Assembly: GCF_900411315.1 (NCBI RefSeq)
Contig: NZ_LS990887.1
Coordinates: 2,027,940 to 2,091,939, forward strand
Direction: 5' to 3'
DNA from: Corynebacterium senegalense
GTDB lineage: Bacteria > Actinomycetota > Actinomycetes > Mycobacteriales > Mycobacteriaceae
Length of the DNA: 64,000 nucleotides
The notes under the pieces were generated by a model. That model saw nothing but the letters and a program-made list of their open reading frames with translations, ran no database searches and was not told the DNA's origin. This document shows positions 16,986 through 26,072 of this stretch, piece after piece. Made by a program: the position numbers and the translations under genes. Numbering within the stretch: position 1 is the stretch's first letter; the number at the start of each line of letters is the position of its first letter.

Positions 16986-18929
16986 ATGAGACCCACGTCA
17001 CGTTTGCTTTCGGTTCTGGTTGCCGTTTCCGGCGTCGCGCTCTCCGGGTGCGCTCCCGCTCCCGAGGCGCCTGCTCCTTCCCAGGCTGCGGCGCCCGAGG
17101 TCAGCACCCTTGATGTTTCCAACTGCGAGCCCGCAGACGGCGTGTCCGGGCGCGTCGGCGGCGAGGGCGGGGAAGGGCAGTCAGGGGAGCGCAACATCCA
17201 GGTCGCGCCGGAGATCGGCACCGGATTCCGCAGCGGGATGCAGGAGGTTCGGGCCCAGAACTTCGCTGTGACCACAGCCAACCCCGTCGCGACCGCGGCC
17301 GCCTGCGACGTGCTGCTCAAGGGCGGCAACGCGGCCGACGCGGTGGTGGCCGCCCAGTTCGTGCTGGGACTCGTCGAGCCGCAATCGTCCGGCATCGGCG
17401 GGGGAGGCTACATTCTCTACAGCGACGCGGCATCGGGGCGTCGAGTAGCAATCGACGGCCGCGAGGTCGCTCCCCTCGCCGCCGATGAGAATTATCTCAT
17501 CCACGTTTCGAGCGAGGACCCCACGCCCCCGCTTCCCGACGCCCGCAGCTCCGGGCGCTCCATCGGCGTACCCGGGATTGTTGCGGCGCTCGCCGAACTG
17601 CATCGGCAGTTCGGCTCGGACGATTGGGCTTCCGACATCCAGCCAGCAATCGACCTCGCGCAGCGGGGCTTCGAGGTCTCCCCGCGCCTGGCGGCGTCGA
17701 TCGCCGACTCCGCCTCGCAGCTCGCCGCCAGCCCACACGCGGCGGCCTACTTCCTCGACGCCGACGGCCAGCCGCTGGCGGCGGGGACGAACCTGACCAA
17801 CCCGGAGTATGCCGCGACCCTCGCCGCGATCGCCGAGGACGCTAACAACTTCTACACCGGCGGCATCGCCGCCGACATCGCCACCGAGGCGACCCGCGCC
17901 GACGAGGGGCTCACCCCTTCGCTCATGACCACGGCGGACATCGCCGGGTACACGCCCGAGGTCCGCGAGGCACTCTGCGTGCCGTACAAGGGGCGTGAGG
18001 TGTGCGGCATGCCGCCGTCATCAAGCGGGGGCGTGGCCGTGCTGGAAACGCTGCGGCTGCTCGAAGGGCAGGACCTCGCGCAGTACGCACCCGACAACCC
18101 CGGCCCGGACGGGGCGCTGCCGGACCCGGAGGCTATTCACCTCGTCGCCGAGGCCGAGCGCCTCGCCTACGCCGACCGCGACGCCTACGTCGCCGACCCT
18201 GCCTTCGCGCCCATTCCGGGCGGGCCCGGCGCCCTGCTCTCCGATTCCTACACCGCCCAGCGCGCCAGCCTGATCGACCCCGCGAAGACAATGGGCAAGG
18301 CCACCCCCGGTGTGCTGGAGCAGCCGGTCGGCGTCGGTGCTGACCTCCCGGAACACGGGACCACCCACGTCAACGTCATCGACGCGCAGGGCAACGCCGC
18401 GTCCTTCACCTCCAGCGTCGAGGCGGCCTTCGGATCCTTCCACTTCACGCGCGGCTTCGTGCTCAACAACCAGCTCACCGACTTCTCCGCCGAGCCCCTC
18501 GACGAGTCCGGCCAGCCCGCCGCGAACCGGGTCGAGGCCGCCAAACGCCCCCGCTCCTCCATGGCTCCGTTCCTGGTCTTCGGCCCGGACGGAGCGGCCG
18601 AGATGGCGCTCGGCTCGCCCGGCGGGTCGCTGATCATCCAGTACGTGCTGAAGACGTTCCTGGGCATCACCGAGTGGGGCCTCAACCCGCAGCAGGCCGT
18701 CTCCGCACCCAACTTCGGGGCGCGCAACACCCCGAAGACCGGGATCGGAGGCGAGCACCCGCTGGTCAAGGACGGCGGGGCAGCCGCGGCGGTCGAGGAG
18801 CTCACGGCGCGGGGCCACGACGTCGTCACCGACGAGATGGTCAGCGGGCTGTCTGTCCTGATGCGGCGCGACGGCGCCATCGTCGGCGGGGCCGACCCGC
18901 GGCGCGAGGGGATCGTGCTGGGTGGCTGA
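16986..18929 (+). CDS. ggt: Gamma-glutamyltransferase, lipoprotein form
   Basis: A 647-residue N-terminal nucleophile hydrolase that cleaves or transfers gamma-glutamyl groups from glutathione-like or polyglutamyl substrates. The signal peptide ends in a lipobox (VALSGC), so the protein should be lipid-anchored on the outer face of the membrane. GGNAADAVVA and SSGIGGGGYIL are family motifs, and the self-cleavage site lies before T459 in HGTTHVNVID. The autoproteolysis Thr and the substrate region GSPGGSLIIQ are intact. About 80 residues between the lipobox and the catalytic part are Pro/Ala/Gly-rich linker. The start is placed at 16986 because it begins the signal peptide. It converges on the acyl carrier protein gene. 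Confidence 0.9.
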   Translation: MRPTSRLLSVLVAVSGVALSGCAPAPEAPAPSQAAAPEVSTLDVSNCEPADGVSGRVGGEGGEGQSGERNIQVAPEIGTGFRSGMQEVRAQNFAVTTANPVATAAACDVLLKGGNAADAVVAAQFVLGLVEPQSSGIGGGGYILYSDAASGRRVAIDGREVAPLAADENYLIHVSSEDPTPPLPDARSSGRSIGVPGIVAALAELHRQFGSDDWASDIQPAIDLAQRGFEVSPRLAASIADSASQLAASPHAAAYFLDADGQPLAAGTNLTNPEYAATLAAIAEDANNFYTGGIAADIATEATRADEGLTPSLMTTADIAGYTPEVREALCVPYKGREVCGMPPSSSGGVAVLETLRLLEGQDLAQYAPDNPGPDGALPDPEAIHLVAEAERLAYADRDAYVADPAFAPIPGGPGALLSDSYTAQRASLIDPAKTMGKATPGVLEQPVGVGADLPEHGTTHVNVIDAQGNAASFTSSVEAAFGSFHFTRGFVLNNQLTDFSAEPLDESGQPAANRVEAAKRPRSSMAPFLVFGPDGAAEMALGSPGGSLIIQYVLKTFLGITEWGLNPQQAVSAPNFGARNTPKTGIGGEHPLVKDGGAAAAVEELTARGHDVVTDEMVSGLSVLMRRDGAIVGGADPRREGIVLGG

Positions 18930-18939
18930 AGGGGCGTCG

Positions 18940-19215
18940 TTAAGCGAGCCACTCCGCGAGCTCGGCGACCGTCGTCTCGGGCGCGTAGGCCGACTCCTCG
19001 GCGCGCGCCCCGAATTCCTCCTCCGCGCGCACGGCGAGCTCGATGCGATCCAGCGATGACACCCCGAGGCCGTCGAGGGTCGCCTCGGGCGTGACCTCCT
19101 CGTCCGTGAACCTCCCGATGAGCTCCGCGAGACGCGCGAGAACCGACGTGTCCTTCGCCGGCTCCTCGGGCGCGAGGTTCAGCGATCCGAGGTCAAGTCG
19201 TTGCGAGAGCTCCAT
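18940..19215 (-). CDS. Free-standing acyl carrier protein
   Basis: A 91-residue protein with the four-helix carrier pattern. The 4'-phosphopantetheine attachment Ser is S54 in LGVSSLDRIEL, which corresponds to the usual GxDSL motif with Ser in place of Asp. Its acidic C terminus is typical. Corynebacteria make fatty acids with multidomain type I synthases that contain their own carrier domain, so a separate carrier suggests a dedicated role. It is transcribed divergently from the alpha/beta hydrolase gene, 24 nt apart, and converges on ggt with a GTCGNNAAGC word overlapping its stop codon. ATG at 19215 begins the conserved part. Confidence 0.8.
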   Translation of the reverse strand: MELSQRLDLGSLNLAPEEPAKDTSVLARLAELIGRFTDEEVTPEATLDGLGVSSLDRIELAVRAEEEFGARAEESAYAPETTVAELAEWLA

Positions 19216-19226
19216 GCGCCCATATA

Positions 19227-19232
19227 TACACT
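19227..19232 (+). promoter_or_regulatory. -10 hexamer TACACT, leaderless-type
   Basis: TACACT lies in an AT-rich spot (CATATATACACT) between the divergent carrier-protein and hydrolase genes and ends 7 nt before the ATG at 19240. Confidence 0.45.
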
Positions 19233-19239
19233 GATACCC

Positions 19240-20175
19240 ATGTTCACGGGCAAAAAGCGCACCTCGCTTCTCGACGCCCTCAGCGCGCGCCCCATCGCCG
19301 GCCTGACCTACGACCGGGAAGGCTCGACGCTCCGCCAGGGCCTCAACATCCACTGGTACGAGCGCGGCCCCGAAGACGCCGACCTGACGATCCTCTACGT
19401 CCACGGCTTCAACATCTCCTCTGAAGAGTTCTACATGCAGGTCGACGCGCTGGCCTCCCTGCCCGTGCGCCAACTGCTCGTCGACCTGCGCGGACACGGC
19501 AAGACCGGCCCCGTGCCCCCGCACATGTGCCAGGTCGATGACGCCGCCGACGACATCTACGCCGTCCTCCGCGACCGCGGCGTCACCGGCCCGCTCATCG
19601 TCGTCGGGCACTCGCTGGGAGGTCCCGTCTCGCTGTCCCTGATGCGCCGGCACGCCGCGGCCCTCGACCTGGCCGGCAGCGTGCAGATCTCCTCCACCGT
19701 CGACCCCTTCGCCGACCAGGGCATGCCCCAGGTCCTCGCCGGCTGGGTAGGCTCACTCCTCGAGGACCTCTACACCGCCTCGCCCCGCCTCATGCAGCGC
19801 CTCCTCACCCTGGGCACACGCCTGCTCGTCCCCGTCCTCGCCCTCGGGTTCTACTTCCGCCCCGTCGGATACGCCGTGGTGAAATTCCACGCCGCAATGA
19901 TCCAGAGGACGGCCCTCGACACCTACGCCGGCTTCTTCGACGACCTGCTCACCCACTCCGAACTCGCCGCCGCCGACGTCCTCGCCACCATCCCCGGCTA
20001 CATCCTCGTCGGCTCCCGCGACTCCGTCACCCCCGTCAGCCAGTCGCGCCGACTCAGCGAGATCTGGCCCCGCGCCTACTTCCAGGTCCTGCCCGAAAGC
20101 GGGCACATGCCGCCTTTCGACGCCCCCGGCGCCGTCTCCACCGCCATCGAGCGCCTCGTCCGGGGCGTTGGGTGA
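19240..20175 (+). CDS. Alpha/beta hydrolase
   Basis: This 311-residue enzyme has the alpha/beta-hydrolase fold: oxyanion-side motif YVHGFN, nucleophile elbow GHSLGG, an acidic residue in LVGSRD and the late catalytic His in ESGHMPP. A moderately hydrophobic insert (about residues 165-215) could be a membrane-facing lid for lipid substrates. It lies back to back with a free acyl carrier protein, so a thioesterase or acyl-ester role is attractive but unproven. The annotated start follows the leaderless-type promoter at 19227; an upstream in-frame codon falls inside the neighbouring gene. Confidence 0.78.
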   Translation: MFTGKKRTSLLDALSARPIAGLTYDREGSTLRQGLNIHWYERGPEDADLTILYVHGFNISSEEFYMQVDALASLPVRQLLVDLRGHGKTGPVPPHMCQVDDAADDIYAVLRDRGVTGPLIVVGHSLGGPVSLSLMRRHAAALDLAGSVQISSTVDPFADQGMPQVLAGWVGSLLEDLYTASPRLMQRLLTLGTRLLVPVLALGFYFRPVGYAVVKFHAAMIQRTALDTYAGFFDDLLTHSELAAADVLATIPGYILVGSRDSVTPVSQSRRLSEIWPRAYFQVLPESGHMPPFDAPGAVSTAIERLVRGVG

Positions 20176-20188
20176 GGGGCGCGTCAGT

Positions 20189-20194
20189 TACTGT
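20189..20194 (+). promoter_or_regulatory. -10 hexamer TACTGT, leaderless-type
   Basis: TACTGT ends 8 nt before GTG 20203 and supports that start. Confidence 0.4.
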
Positions 20195-20202
20195 GGAGTT
20201 CC

Positions 20203-21051
20203 GTGGGGGAGTTGGAGTTTATTCGGGGTGTCGGGGCGGCGACCCGCACCGCAGTCATCACGGGGCCGGCCGCCGCGAAACTGCGGGGGCTGCGGACACT
20301 CGATCGTGTTGACAAGGTAGACCTGCTGCTTCCGGGCGACATGCGCGCGCCCAAGGCTTCGACCTGGCCGGACGGCGTGGCCTACCGCAGCGGCGCCCTG
20401 CTGCCCGAGCACGTCGTGACCGAGCAAGGGCTGCGCGTGACCAGCACGATCCAGATGGTCCTCGATACCTGCAGGTACCACAGCCCGCTGGCGGCCCTCG
20501 TCGTCCTCGAATCAGCTCGCTTTCGCCGTCCGGACGTCACCTGTGCGGACCTGCTTTCGCTTGCCGGCACTTTGCCCCGCTCCCACGGACTCCGAGATCT
20601 TCGCCGCGTCATCCGGTACTCCGCCGCTACATCCCAATCAGCACTGGAAACTGTGGGCCGCTACTCGATCATCGAAGCCCGGATCCCGGGCCTGATCTCC
20701 ATACGGGGACAAGCGCCGTTTGAGTACTACGACATCGCCGGAAACCCGCTGACGGGCAAAATCGACCTCTTGCTCAACGGGATCATTGCGGTAGAGCTCG
20801 ACGGCCAGAGCAAGTACACCTCGGAATTCGTCACCGCCGACGAGCGTATCCGAGAAAAGCAGCTGCTCAACCACGGGTACCTGGTCATTCGCGCCGGCTG
20901 GCGACAGGTGTGGAACGGAGCACTCGCACTCCAAGTAGCTAATGCCATCCGCCGCGTGCGGTTCCTCGGCGACGACCCCTACAGCGGCAACGTTCCCGTT
21001 CCCCTCGATGACGGAGAGCTCGCCCGTCGCCGTGCCGCATACCGGCGCTGA
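20203..21051 (+). CDS. Hypothetical protein with DUF559/Vsr-like C-terminal domain
   Basis: A 282-residue protein of a type abundant in actinobacteria. The N-terminal half (VITGPAAAKLRGL, VVTEQGLRVTS, TIQMVLDT) resembles proteins annotated as AbiEi-type antitoxin-like. The C-terminal part resembles a small endonuclease fold: Asp in GKIDLLL, Glu and Lys in IAVELDGQSKY, then EFVTADERIREKQLLNHGYLVIRAGW, the DUF559 pattern. No toxin gene neighbours it. Function is unknown; a nuclease-derived fold without proven activity is the safest description. It is followed by a tandem hairpin repeat. Confidence 0.65.
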   Translation: MGELEFIRGVGAATRTAVITGPAAAKLRGLRTLDRVDKVDLLLPGDMRAPKASTWPDGVAYRSGALLPEHVVTEQGLRVTSTIQMVLDTCRYHSPLAALVVLESARFRRPDVTCADLLSLAGTLPRSHGLRDLRRVIRYSAATSQSALETVGRYSIIEARIPGLISIRGQAPFEYYDIAGNPLTGKIDLLLNGIIAVELDGQSKYTSEFVTADERIREKQLLNHGYLVIRAGWRQVWNGALALQVANAIRRVRFLGDDPYSGNVPVPLDDGELARRRAAYRR

Positions 21052-21060
21052 GCGCGCCGC

Positions 21061-21196
21061 TACTCGACGGTTCGCACCGGCGTCCGGGGTTTTGCGGCGG
21101 CGAGTGCGCATCGGTCGAGTACGGGTCGGGGGCTACTCGACGGTTCGCACCCGCGTCCTGGGCTTTTGTGGCGGCGAGTGCACATCGGTCGAGTAC
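21061..21196. repeat. Tandem pair of 62-63 bp hairpin-forming repeats
   Basis: Two imperfect copies (21061-21122 and 21134-21196) each start with TACTCGACGGTTCGCAC and end with GTGCGCATCGGTCGAGTAC or a close variant. The ends are near-complementary arms of about 17-19 bases around a G-rich centre, so each copy can fold into a long hairpin. The copies are about 85% identical with an 11-base spacer. They lie between convergent genes, beside the aceE terminator. Confidence 0.7.
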
Positions 21197-21204
21197 GCGG
21201 TGTG

Positions 21205-21240
21205 AAAAAAGCGCCCCGCCGCAGCAAACGGCGGGGCGCT
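21205..21240 (-). terminator. Rho-independent terminator of aceE
   Basis: On the minus strand a GC-rich stem (GCGCCCCGCC with GGCGGGGCGC) around a short loop is followed by six T residues, 13 nt past the aceE stop codon. Confidence 0.85.
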
Positions 21241-21253
21241 TGACGCGGGGGCG

Positions 21254-24037
21254 CTACTCCTCGCTGTTCGTGCCGCCGTTGGGGTTGGGCTCGGTCGGGT
21301 CGTCGACGTGGAGGTCCTTCGCGGCCTGGGCGGCCACCGACATGTCGATCTTGCCCTCGTTGGCCAGGCCCATCAGCGCCGCGACGACCATGGACTCGGC
21401 GTCGATGTTGAAGTAGCGGCGGGCGGCCTCGCGGGTGTCGGAGAAGCCGAACCCGTCGGCGCCGAGCACGATGTACTGGCCCGGGACGTAGGGGCGAATC
21501 TGCTCGTGAAGGTCGGTGGCGAAGTCGGACGTCGCCACGTAGGGGCCGGGGGTCTGCTTGAGCTGGGTCGTCGCGAAGGGCTCGCCGAAGTCCTCGCCCG
21601 GGTTGTGCAGCTTCTTCTTGTTCAGGGCGGCGCCGTCGCGGGCGAGCTCGACCCAGGAAGTGACGGAGTAGACGGCGGCGCCGACGTTGTAGTCCTCCTC
21701 GAGGATCTTCTGGGCGCGCAGGGCCTGCTGCATGCCCACGCCGGAGGCGAGGAGGGAGACGCGCAGGTCCTTGTCGGCGCCGCGGTCGTAGAGGTAGATG
21801 CCGCGGTGCAGGCCCTCCACGTCCAGGTCGGCGGGGCGCTCCGGCTGGTGCGTGGGCTGGTTGTAGACGGTGATGTAGTACATCACGTTCTCGCCGCCGT
21901 CGGGGCCGTACATGCGCTCGATGCCCTTGGAGATGAGGTAGGGCATCTCGTAGGCAAAGGCGGGGTCGTAGGTGACCACGGCGGGGTTGGTGGAGGCGAG
22001 GATCGGGGAGTGGCCGTCCATGTGCTGGAGGCCCTCGCCGAACAGGGTGGTGCGGCCGGCGGTGGCGCCGATGATGAAGCCGCGTGCCATCTGGTCGCCG
22101 GCGGCCCAGAAGTTGTCACCGGTGCGCTGGAACCCGAACATCGAGTAGAAGATGTACATCGGGATCATCGGTTCGCCGTGCGTCGCGTAGCTTGTTGCGG
22201 CGGCGATGAAGGAGGCCGAGGAGCCGTCCTCGTTGATGCCCTCGTGCAGGATCTGGCCGTCGACGGCCTCGCGGTAGGACAGCTGGAGGTCGTGGTCCAC
22301 CGGGGTGTAGTTCTGGCCCACCGGGTTGTAGATCTTCAGCGTGGGGAACCACGAGTCGAGGCCGAAGGTGCGGGCCTCGTCGGGGATGATCGGCACGATG
22401 CGCTTGCCGATCTCCTTGTCGCGCATCAGCGCGCGGAAGGTGCGCACGAGCGCCATCGTGGTGGCCACCTCCTGCTTGCCGGAGTCCTTGAAGTTGGCCT
22501 TGAAGGTCTTCTCGAAGTCGGGCAGCTCGAGCGGGGTGTAGCTGTGGCGGCGCTCGGGCAGGTAGCCGCCGAGCTCCTTGCGGCGCTCCTTGAGGTACTT
22601 GATCTCCTCGGCGTCCTCGCCCGGGTGGTAGTAGGGCGGGTTGTAGGGGTCGCGCTCCAGCTCCTCGTCGGTGATCGGGATCTCCTGCTTGTCGCGGAAG
22701 AGCTTGAGGTCCTCGAGGGTGAGGTTCTTCATCTGGTGGGTCGCGTTGCGGCCCTCGAAGTTGTGGCCGAGGCCGTAGCCCTTGATGGTGTGGGCGAGGA
22801 TGACGGTGGGCTTGCCCTTGGTCTCCAGGGCGCGCTTGTAGGCGGCGTAGACCTTGCGGTAATCGTGGCCGCCGCGGCGCAGGGCCCAGATCTCCTCGTC
22901 GGTCATGTCCTCAACGAGCTTGAGGGTGCGCGGGTCGCGGCCGAAGAAATGTTCGCGGACGTAGGCGCCGTCGTTGGCCTTGAAGGTCTGGTAGTCGCCG
23001 TCCTTGGTGGTGTTCATGACGTTGACCAGGGCGCCGTCGTGGTCCTTGGCCAGCAGTGCGTCCCACTCGCGGCCCCAGACCACCTTGATCACGTTCCAGC
23101 CGGCGCCGATGAAGAAGGCCTCCAGCTCCTGAATGATCTGCCCGTTGCCGCGGACGGGGCCGTCGAGGCGCTGCAGGTTGCAGTTGACCACGAAGGTCAG
23201 GTTGTCCAGCCCGTAGAGGGAGGCCATGTGGATCAGGCCGCGGGATTCGGGCTCGTCCATCTCACCGTCGCCGAGGAAGGCCCAAACGTGCTGCTGGTCG
23301 GTGTCCTTGATGCCGCGGTCCTGCAGGTACTTGTTGAAGCGCGCCTGGTAGATCGCGTTCATCGGGCCGAGGCCCATGGACACGGTGGGGAACTCCCAGA
23401 AGTCGGGCTTGCCGTGCGGGTGAGGGTAGGAGGGCAGGCCGCCCTGGGGGCGGGAGTGCTCCTGGCGGAAGCCGTCGAGGTCGTCCTCGCTGAGGCGGCC
23501 CTCGAGGAAGGCGCGGGCGTACATGCCGGGGGAGGCGTGGCCCTGGAAGAAGATGTGGTCGCCGCCCTGCTCGGCGTCCTTGCCGCGGAAGAAGTGGTTG
23601 AAGCCCACCTCGTAGAGGGCGGCGGCCGAGGCGTAGGTGGAGATGTGCCCGCCCACCTTGACACCCGGGCGCTGGGCTCGGTGCACCATGATGGCGGCGT
23701 TCCAGCGCATCCAGCGGCGGTAGCGCTTCTCAATCTTCTCGTCGCCTGGGAACTCCGCCTCCATGCTGGTGGGGATGGTGTTGACGAAGTCGGTGGACGA
23801 CAGCGCCGGCAGCGGCACGCGCTTCGCCGAGGCGCGCTCGATGAGCCGGAGCATGAGGTAGCGGGCCCGCTCGGGGGAGGACGAGTCGAGCAGGCCGTCG
23901 AAGGAATCCATCCACTCGTTGGTCTCTTCCGGGTCCTGATCGTGCAGGTAGGAGGCAACGCCTTCGCGGATGAGGGGGATGTTGGTTTCCCGGTCGTTGC
24001 CGTACGGGTCCTTGTCGTTGGTGTCGATGTCGGCCAC
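21254..24037 (-). CDS. aceE: Pyruvate dehydrogenase E1 component, homodimeric type
   Basis: This 927-residue thiamine-diphosphate enzyme decarboxylates pyruvate and passes the acetyl group to lipoylated E2, linking glycolysis to the TCA cycle. The cofactor motif [12 protein letters not shown] followed by VVNCN is present, and the sequence is closely corynebacterial in type (length near 920). The GTG start at 24037 is chosen because GGAGG precedes it at good spacing and because the N terminus is the family's ([20 protein letters not shown]); a longer frame to 24109 lacks support. It is monocistronic with a strong terminator and divergent from the DUF3052 gene across a 172-base regulatory gap. 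Confidence 0.96.
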   Translation of the reverse strand: MADIDTNDKDPYGNDRETNIPLIREGVASYLHDQDPEETNEWMDSFDGLLDSSSPERARYLMLRLIERASAKRVPLPALSSTDFVNTIPTSMEAEFPGDEKIEKRYRRWMRWNAAIMVHRAQRPGVKVGGHISTYASAAALYEVGFNHFFRGKDAEQGGDHIFFQGHASPGMYARAFLEGRLSEDDLDGFRQEHSRPQGGLPSYPHPHGKPDFWEFPTVSMGLGPMNAIYQARFNKYLQDRGIKDTDQQHVWAFLGDGEMDEPESRGLIHMASLYGLDNLTFVVNCNLQRLDGPVRGNGQIIQELEAFFIGAGWNVIKVVWGREWDALLAKDHDGALVNVMNTTKDGDYQTFKANDGAYVREHFFGRDPRTLKLVEDMTDEEIWALRRGGHDYRKVYAAYKRALETKGKPTVILAHTIKGYGLGHNFEGRNATHQMKNLTLEDLKLFRDKQEIPITDEELERDPYNPPYYHPGEDAEEIKYLKERRKELGGYLPERRHSYTPLELPDFEKTFKANFKDSGKQEVATTMALVRTFRALMRDKEIGKRIVPIIPDEARTFGLDSWFPTLKIYNPVGQNYTPVDHDLQLSYREAVDGQILHEGINEDGSSASFIAAATSYATHGEPMIPMYIFYSMFGFQRTGDNFWAAGDQMARGFIIGATAGRTTLFGEGLQHMDGHSPILASTNPAVVTYDPAFAYEMPYLISKGIERMYGPDGGENVMYYITVYNQPTHQPERPADLDVEGLHRGIYLYDRGADKDLRVSLLASGVGMQQALRAQKILEEDYNVGAAVYSVTSWVELARDGAALNKKKLHNPGEDFGEPFATTQLKQTPGPYVATSDFATDLHEQIRPYVPGQYIVLGADGFGFSDTREAARRYFNIDAESMVVAALMGLANEGKIDMSVAAQAAKDLHVDDPTEPNPNGGTNSEE

Positions 24038-24209
24038 GATGGAACCTCCGTTAATCGCGTTCAAATACTTCCCGCCCAAGCGTACCCTCCGCCCCGACAC
24101 AGGGTTCACCCCAGCGCCGGACGCGCGCGTTTTGGCGGACAGGTTGCGCCAAGCGGACTATCATGTGCGGATATCCATATACCTAACTGCCAATGAGGAG
24201 GGCATACAC

Positions 24210-24620
24210 TTGGGCGCCGCGGGTGTCGAAAGCTACGCAGACCGTCTGGGAATTCGTCGTGACAGTATCGTGCAGGAGATCGGCTGGGACGAGGACGCCG
24301 ACTCGACCATCTCCGAGGCGATCGAGGACGCCATCGGGCAGCCGCTCCTCGAAGAAGATTCGGACGAGCTTTGCGACGTCGTCCTCCTGTGGTTCCGCTC
24401 CGACGACGGCGACCTGGTCGACTCCCTGGTGGACGCCGGCCGCAACCTCGGGGAGGGCGGGCGCATCTGGCTGCTCACCCCCTCGGCGACCAAGCCGGAC
24501 AGCGTCCACCCGGGCGATATCTCCGAGTCCGCCCAGCTCGCGGGCCTGGTGCAGACCAAGGCGGACCGCTTGGGGCAGTGGCAGGGTTCCTGCCTGACGG
24601 GGGCCGGCGCGAAGAGGTAG
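24210..24620 (+). CDS. DUF3052 family protein
   Basis: A 136-residue cytoplasmic protein of the actinobacterial DUF3052 family (IVQEIGWDEDADSTISEAIEDAIG, then LLWFRSDDGDLVD and SESAQLAGLVQT), function unknown. I place the start at TTG 24210 because GAGGAGG precedes it at correct spacing and family members begin close to this point; the in-frame GTG at 24165 has no binding site. The gene is conserved opposite aceE in corynebacteria. It ends 47 nt before a tRNA gene with its own promoter. Confidence 0.82.
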   Translation: MGAAGVESYADRLGIRRDSIVQEIGWDEDADSTISEAIEDAIGQPLLEEDSDELCDVVLLWFRSDDGDLVDSLVDAGRNLGEGGRIWLLTPSATKPDSVHPGDISESAQLAGLVQTKADRLGQWQGSCLTGAGAKR

Positions 24621-24651
24621 CGGGTTTTTGTCGGCCGCGCCGGCGCCGTGC

Positions 24652-24657
24652 TAGAGT
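24652..24657 (+). promoter_or_regulatory. -10 hexamer TAGAGT of the tRNA gene
   Basis: TAGAGT ends 10 nt before the mature 5' end of tRNA-Val. Confidence 0.45.
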
Positions 24658-24667
24658 GCTTGGGCGC

Positions 24668-24743
24668 GCGCCGTTAGCTCAGCTGGAAGAGCAACTGGTT
24701 TACACCCAGTAGGTCGGCGGTTCGAGCCCGTCATGGCGCACCA
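24668..24743 (+). tRNA. tRNA-Val (anticodon TAC)
   Basis: A complete cloverleaf can be drawn. The acceptor GCGCCGT pairs with ATGGCGC, D-arm is AGCTCAGCTGGAAGAGC, the anticodon stem ACTGG/CCAGT carries the loop with TAC, and the T-arm GGCGG-TTCGAGC-CCGTC has one wobble pair. The 3' CCA is encoded (24741-24743). TAC reads GTA and related valine codons. Confidence 0.95.
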
Positions 24744-24751
24744 GTTCTTTT

Positions 24752-25162
24752 TCACCGCCCCGCCGCGGCCTCGATCTGGCGCACCTCGCGGGCGAGGGCG
24801 TCGGGGGCAGAGAGGTCGTAGCCGACGTCGATGACGTCCCAGGTGCCGATGCGCAGGCGCAGGGAGCCGGCGTGGGCGGAGCCGGGGTCGGGGAAGACGA
24901 CGAAGTCGAGAAGCTCGGTTCCGTGGAAGGCGCAGGCAGCCTCGGCGAGGGCCTCCAGGGAGACGCCGCGGAGCATGGCGGCGCCGTCGGGGTCGGCGAG
25001 GACGGCCAGCTCGGCGAGGGGGGAGGCGCGGAAAGCGTCGAGATCGTCGCAGAGGGCGTCCTCGATGTCGGCGGGCTCGATGCCGGGGGCGAGGCTGATT
25101 GTGGCGTCGGAAAGCGCGGCGAGCGCGCGGTTCAACAGGGCGTGGTCGGAGGGGGAAAACAT
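24752..25162 (-). CDS. Hypothetical protein
   Basis: A 136-residue acidic cytoplasmic protein with no membrane segment and no family that I recognise. Its last third is beta-rich (TELLDFVVFPDPGSAHAG, LRLRIGTWDVIDVGYDL). The start at 25162 is supported by GAGG six bases upstream and by the change from out-of-frame-looking composition above it. It follows the SURF1 gene on the same strand with a 28-nt gap and may be transcribed with it and the phosphatase gene. Core-like codon use supports reality. Confidence 0.6.
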   Translation of the reverse strand: MFSPSDHALLNRALAALSDATISLAPGIEPADIEDALCDDLDAFRASPLAELAVLADPDGAAMLRGVSLEALAEAACAFHGTELLDFVVFPDPGSAHAGSLRLRIGTWDVIDVGYDLSAPDALAREVRQIEAAAGR

Positions 25163-25190
25163 CGGTACCTCGCTTGATCGCTGCGGTTTT

Positions 25191-26063
25191 CTAGCGTTCT
25201 TCCTGCCTATCGTAGGCCGTGGCCCACGGGTTGCGCCGGGTCTCGCCGTAGCGGCCGCGGGAGGGGGCGGGGGCGTCGACAAGCAGCTCCTCCTGCTCCT
25301 CGCGGTAGCGGCGCCGCTCGCGCGTCTCCGCCCAGATGAAGTAGATGAGCCCGGCGGGGGCGAGGACGCCGAAGCCGATCCACTGCAGGCCGTAGGAGAG
25401 GTGGTTGCCCGTCTCGAGGACCGGCAGGGGGATCGCTTCGACGACGCCGGGCTGGTCGCTGGTCAGCTGGACGTAGGGCGCGGCGAGGTTGAGGCCCGTC
25501 AGCCCGGAGATCTGGCCGGTGCTGATGGAGTAGACCATCTCGTGGCCCTGGTCGCTCATCGGCGGGGTGGTGTGCTCGGGCTCGCTGGCACGCAGGAAGC
25601 CCGTGACCGTGACCTGCTCGGACGGGGCGGCGGGGTAGTCGGGGACCTGGGTTCCGCCGTCGCGGGCGGGCACCCACCCGCGGTTGACCAGCACCGTCTC
25701 ACCGGAGTCGAGGGCGAAGGGGGTGAGGATCTGGAACGCCGGGGTCTTGTCCACGGGGCGCAGGCGCAGCAGCACCTCGCCGTCGGGGACGTAGTGGCCG
25801 GTGAGCGTGACGCGCGTCCACTCCTCGGCGGCGTCGAAGCTGCCGTCGGGGCCGATGACCTCGCCGTAGGGGACGGGGTCGGTCTCGAAGGCGTGCTCGA
25901 TGTGCTCGTTGCGCTCCTCCAGCGCCTGGTTCTTGCCCAGCTGCCAGGGCGCGAGCAAAGTGAACGCGAAGTAGGAAAACGCCACGATGAGGATGGCGGC
26001 GATGACCCACCCGGGGGTCAGGAAGGTCTTCCACCAGGGTTTTTCTCGCGTCGCCGTGGCCAT
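25191..26063 (-). CDS. SURF1 family protein
   Basis: A 290-residue membrane protein of the SURF1 family, assembly factors for the haem a-containing cytochrome oxidase. It has the family's two membrane segments, near residues 18-38 (GWVIAAILIVAFSYFAF) and 230-250, enclosing an extracytoplasmic domain. Family motifs include LLRLRPVD, VLVNRGWVPA and a late HLSYGLQWIGFG. The ATG at 26063 is used, although GTG immediately before it is possible. In the same minus-strand group lies the low-molecular-weight phosphatase gene, 9 nt upstream. Confidence 0.88.
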   Translation of the reverse strand: MATATREKPWWKTFLTPGWVIAAILIVAFSYFAFTLLAPWQLGKNQALEERNEHIEHAFETDPVPYGEVIGPDGSFDAAEEWTRVTLTGHYVPDGEVLLRLRPVDKTPAFQILTPFALDSGETVLVNRGWVPARDGGTQVPDYPAAPSEQVTVTGFLRASEPEHTTPPMSDQGHEMVYSISTGQISGLTGLNLAAPYVQLTSDQPGVVEAIPLPVLETGNHLSYGLQWIGFGVLAPAGLIYFIWAETRERRRYREEQEELLVDAPAPSRGRYGETRRNPWATAYDRQEER

Positions 26064-26072
26064 CACAAACGC

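Noticed and set aside
21061-21196. Possible CRISPR array
   Set aside because: Only two units, each 62-63 bp and internally palindromic, with an 11-base gap and no spacers or cas genes.
21308-24196. A 962-codon open frame antisense to aceE
   Set aside because: Val/Gly/Leu/His repeats typical of a reversed GC-rich gene; aceE matches its family end to end on the other strand.
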